Below the pieces are notes generated by a model that saw nothing but the letters and a program-made list of their open reading frames with translations, searched no databases and was not told the DNA's origin. This document shows positions 5,080 through 6,512 of a DNA stretch of 6,512 nt, piece after piece. A program made the translations under genes and the position numbers. Source of the DNA: Pseudanabaena sp. CAN_BIN31 (GTDB taxonomy: Bacteria; Cyanobacteriota; Cyanobacteriia; Pseudanabaenales; Pseudanabaenaceae); contig JAJAZG010000281.1 of NCBI GenBank assembly GCA_026785865.1, positions 1 through 6,512 on the forward strand. Reading direction: 5' to 3'. Numbering within the stretch: the stretch's first letter is position 1; each line of letters begins with the position of its first letter.

Positions 5080-6297
5080 TCAAAGTAACTTTTCTATCTC
5101 CTTAATACTGTTGAGAGATGTTTGATACCATTCTGTGTTGCCCTGCGACTGAAAGAGTGGCGCAGCTTTCTGAAAGTCTTCTATCGCTCCCTGCTTGTCT
5201 TCTAAGTTGTACTTCGCAACTCCACGATTGGCGTAGGCTTTCGCAAGGTTAGGATTGATACGGATGGCTTCAGTGAAATCAGCGATCGCACCCTGTTTAT
5301 CCCCGATCGCTGACTTCGCATTGCCTCGCAAGTAGTAGGTAGTAGCATAGTCAGAATCGAGGCGGATATATTCAGTAAAATCGGCGATCGCACCTTTATT
5401 GTCTCCCAACGCTGACTTTGCATTCCCGCGATTGTAGTAGGCACTGGCATCGTCGTGATTAAAGCGGATGACTTCAGTATAGTCATCGACCGCTCCTTGC
5501 TTGTCTCCTAAGTTGTACTTCGCGATTCCACGATTGAAATAAGCAAGTGGGTTGTCAGGATCGAGATTAATGACTTCAGTATAGTCAGCGATCGCGCCTT
5601 GCTTGTCTCCTAACGCTGACTTCGTAAATCCCCGATTGTAGTAATTAGTAGCTTCTTTAGGATTGATGCGAATGGCTTCAGTAAAATCAGCGATCGCACC
5701 CTGCTTATTTTTTAACTCTGACTTCACAATTCCCCGATTGTAGTAAGCAAGTGCATAGTCAGGATTGAGTCGAATGGCTTCATTATAGTCAGCGATCGCG
5801 CCATGCTTATCTCTTAGCTCTGACTTCGCATTCCCGCGATTATAGTAAGCGGCAGCATAGTTAGGATCGAGGCGGACGTGTTCAGTGAAATCAGCGATCG
5901 CACCTTGCTTGTCTCTTAAATCTGATTTCGCTATCCCACGCAAGTAGTAGGCATAATTATCATCAGGATTGATCCGAATCGCTTCAGTGAAATCAGCGAT
6001 CGCGCCATCTTTGTCCCCTAACTCTGACTTCGTTACTCCGCGCTTAGAGTAATAGTAAACTTCATCAGGATTGATCCGAATCGATTCAGTAAAATCAGCG
6101 ATCGCGCCATGTTTGTCTCCCAACTCTGACTTCACTGCCCCGCGACAATTGTAGTAAGATGCTTCATCAGAATTGATCCGAATCGCTTCAGTGAAATCGG
6201 CGATCGCACCATACTTATCTCCTAAATTTTCTTTTGCATAACCGCGATTGTAGTAATTGATCGCGCTCTGATGGTCTTCCCTAATTTGTTTACCCAT
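5080..6297 (-). CDS. TPR protein with 11 tandem repeats, 5' end probably truncated by an insertion
   Basis: The 405-residue product is almost wholly 34-residue TPR units of the form YYNRGxAKSxLGDKQGAIADFTEAIRINPDxA. Eleven full units run from about residue 14 to 388, followed by a capping helix (SLNSIKEIEKLL). TPR arrays form superhelical protein-binding scaffolds; the partner is unknown. There is no signal peptide. The first ATG (6297) has no Shine-Dalgarno sequence. The frame stays open upstream into the mobile-element end, and the residues across the boundary, HYNRVMGKQIREDHQSAI, still line up with a TPR A-helix (YYNRG...GAI). This suggests the original gene began further upstream and was cut by the element, so the ATG is internal or adopted. 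The repeats are very similar to each other, pointing to recent array expansion. Confidence 0.85.
   Translation of the reverse strand: MGKQIREDHQSAINYYNRGYAKENLGDKYGAIADFTEAIRINSDEASYYNCRGAVKSELGDKHGAIADFTESIRINPDEVYYYSKRGVTKSELGDKDGAIADFTEAIRINPDDNYAYYLRGIAKSDLRDKQGAIADFTEHVRLDPNYAAAYYNRGNAKSELRDKHGAIADYNEAIRLNPDYALAYYNRGIVKSELKNKQGAIADFTEAIRINPKEATNYYNRGFTKSALGDKQGAIADYTEVINLDPDNPLAYFNRGIAKYNLGDKQGAVDDYTEVIRFNHDDASAYYNRGNAKSALGDNKGAIADFTEYIRLDSDYATTYYLRGNAKSAIGDKQGAIADFTEAIRINPNLAKAYANRGVAKYNLEDKQGAIEDFQKAAPLFQSQGNTEWYQTSLNSIKEIEKLL
5180..6237 (-). repeat. Tandem 102-bp DNA repeat array encoding the TPRs
   Basis: The TPR units repeat at the DNA level every 102 bp. HIP1 (GCGATCGC) starts at 5282, 5384, 5588, 5690, 5792, 5894, 5996, 6098 and 6200, always at the Ala-Ile-Ala of GAIADF. 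Only the units near 5180 and 5486 lack it, through substitutions (GCGATAG and GCGGTCGA on the coding strand). Confidence 0.9.
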
Positions 6298-6314
6298 GAC
6301 ACGATTATAATGAA

Positions 6315-6512
6315 CTACCCCACCCTGCTACGCGAGGATGGGGTTTCTAAATTCCCATCGAGCAAGGAGTGTTTTTTACGCTTCGCCGAACCAAGTTGCG
6401 CCATCCCGCCACAATAAGCAGGGGATGGAGTAGAGCTTGGCTCTCCACATTTGACGATGCTCGTTCCGAACACCGTAGAATCATATAAAACCCAGTTGAG
6501 CATGACTTGCGC
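6315..6512 (-). CDS. tnpB: Probable C-terminal end of a TnpB-type protein (partial)
   Basis: A frame open from the right edge to a TAG at 6317-6315 encodes about 65 residues ending SAKRKKHSLLDGNLETPSS plus a short tail. Overlap of the last codons with the right-end hairpin, a CGEPSSTP segment and a LysLys...GNLETP ending are typical of cyanobacterial tnpB genes as I remember them, but the catalytic RuvC and zinc-finger parts lie outside the window. TnpB is an RNA-guided nuclease whose omega-RNA comes from this same 3' region and reads into the flanking DNA. A second frame is also open here, so the coding call is tentative. The ATG at 6503 is probably internal rather than the start. Confidence 0.45.
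   Translation of the reverse strand, partial: AQVMLNWVLYDSTVFGTSIVKCGEPSSTPSPAYCGGMAQLGSAKRKKHSLLDGNLETPSSRSRVG
6318..6343 (-). repeat. Subterminal hairpin of the IS200/IS605 right end
   Basis: CCCCACCCT (6318-6326) pairs with AGGATGGGG (6335-6343), 9 bp with one wobble and an 8-nt loop. Such hairpins are where the Y1 transposase binds. It is the counterpart of the hairpin at 1797-1822, and both are followed by GGGGTA(C/G)TTCA wording. Confidence 0.75.

Larger units (their letters stand above)
6311..6512 (-). mobile_element. IS200/IS605-type element, right end (continues past the right edge)
   Basis: Read on the minus strand, the block ends in AAACCCCATCC, a hairpin and GGGGTAGTTCA at 6321-6311, the characteristic right end of cyanobacterial IS200/IS605 insertion sequences. 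The host TPR sequence starts at 6310. Further inside are stems typical of the 3' RNA region of tnpB elements: CCATCCC (6401-6407) with GGGATGG (6422-6428), and AGAGC with GCTCT around 6433-6445. Only about 200 bp are visible; the left end and most of the transposon are outside the window. Confidence 0.7.

Noticed and set aside
5180..6237. Regular 102-bp spacing resembling a repeat-spacer (CRISPR-like) array
   Set aside because: The whole unit is repeated and it encodes 34-residue TPRs in frame; there are no unique spacers.

Overview
The window looks cyanobacterial. The palindrome GCGATCGC (HIP1) recurs throughout, on both strands and in most genes. One gene is a clear GUN4-family regulator of chlorophyll synthesis, and pentapeptide-repeat, TPR, GAF and Cys-rich YidD-like proteins are typical of filamentous cyanobacterial genomes. 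I would guess a Pseudanabaena-like organism, but the window alone cannot settle the genus.

Layout, left to right. Positions 1-543 (minus) hold the N-terminal part of a GAF-domain signalling protein that runs off the left edge. A 265-bp divergent spacer with a GC-rich hairpin and a perfect 10-bp tandem duplication leads to a plus-strand coiled-coil protein (809-1357). The next ~500 bp carry no convincing protein gene. They hold a dispersed hairpin repeat and a ~320-nt structured block (about 1511-1830) that ends like an IS200/IS605 right end and resembles a stand-alone omega-RNA/HEARO element with no nuclease gene. Then come a protein with six 19-20-residue GERPI repeats (1856-2416), a 24-bp perfect palindrome acting as a probable two-way terminator, gun4 (2588-3277) with its own terminator, a YidD-domain protein with a Cys/Asp-rich tail (3362-4000), and a pentapeptide-repeat protein that keeps one register for 52 units (4161-5036).

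On the minus strand, convergent with the pentapeptide gene, is an 11-TPR protein (5080-6297). Its DNA is a tandem array of 102-bp units with HIP1 on an exact 102-bp lattice. Its 5' side abuts the right end of a second IS200/IS605-type element (about 6311-6512), which carries what looks like the C-terminal end of tnpB. The TPR reading frame continues through the junction, and the residues there still look like a TPR helix, so the insertion probably cut the TPR gene.

These genes do not form one pathway. Terminator-like hairpins separate most of them, and only gun4 has an assignable biochemical role. The themes are short-period repeat proteins (GERPI, pentapeptide, TPR), small palindromic repeats in the spacers, and two IS200/IS605-type ends, one apparently without any protein gene.
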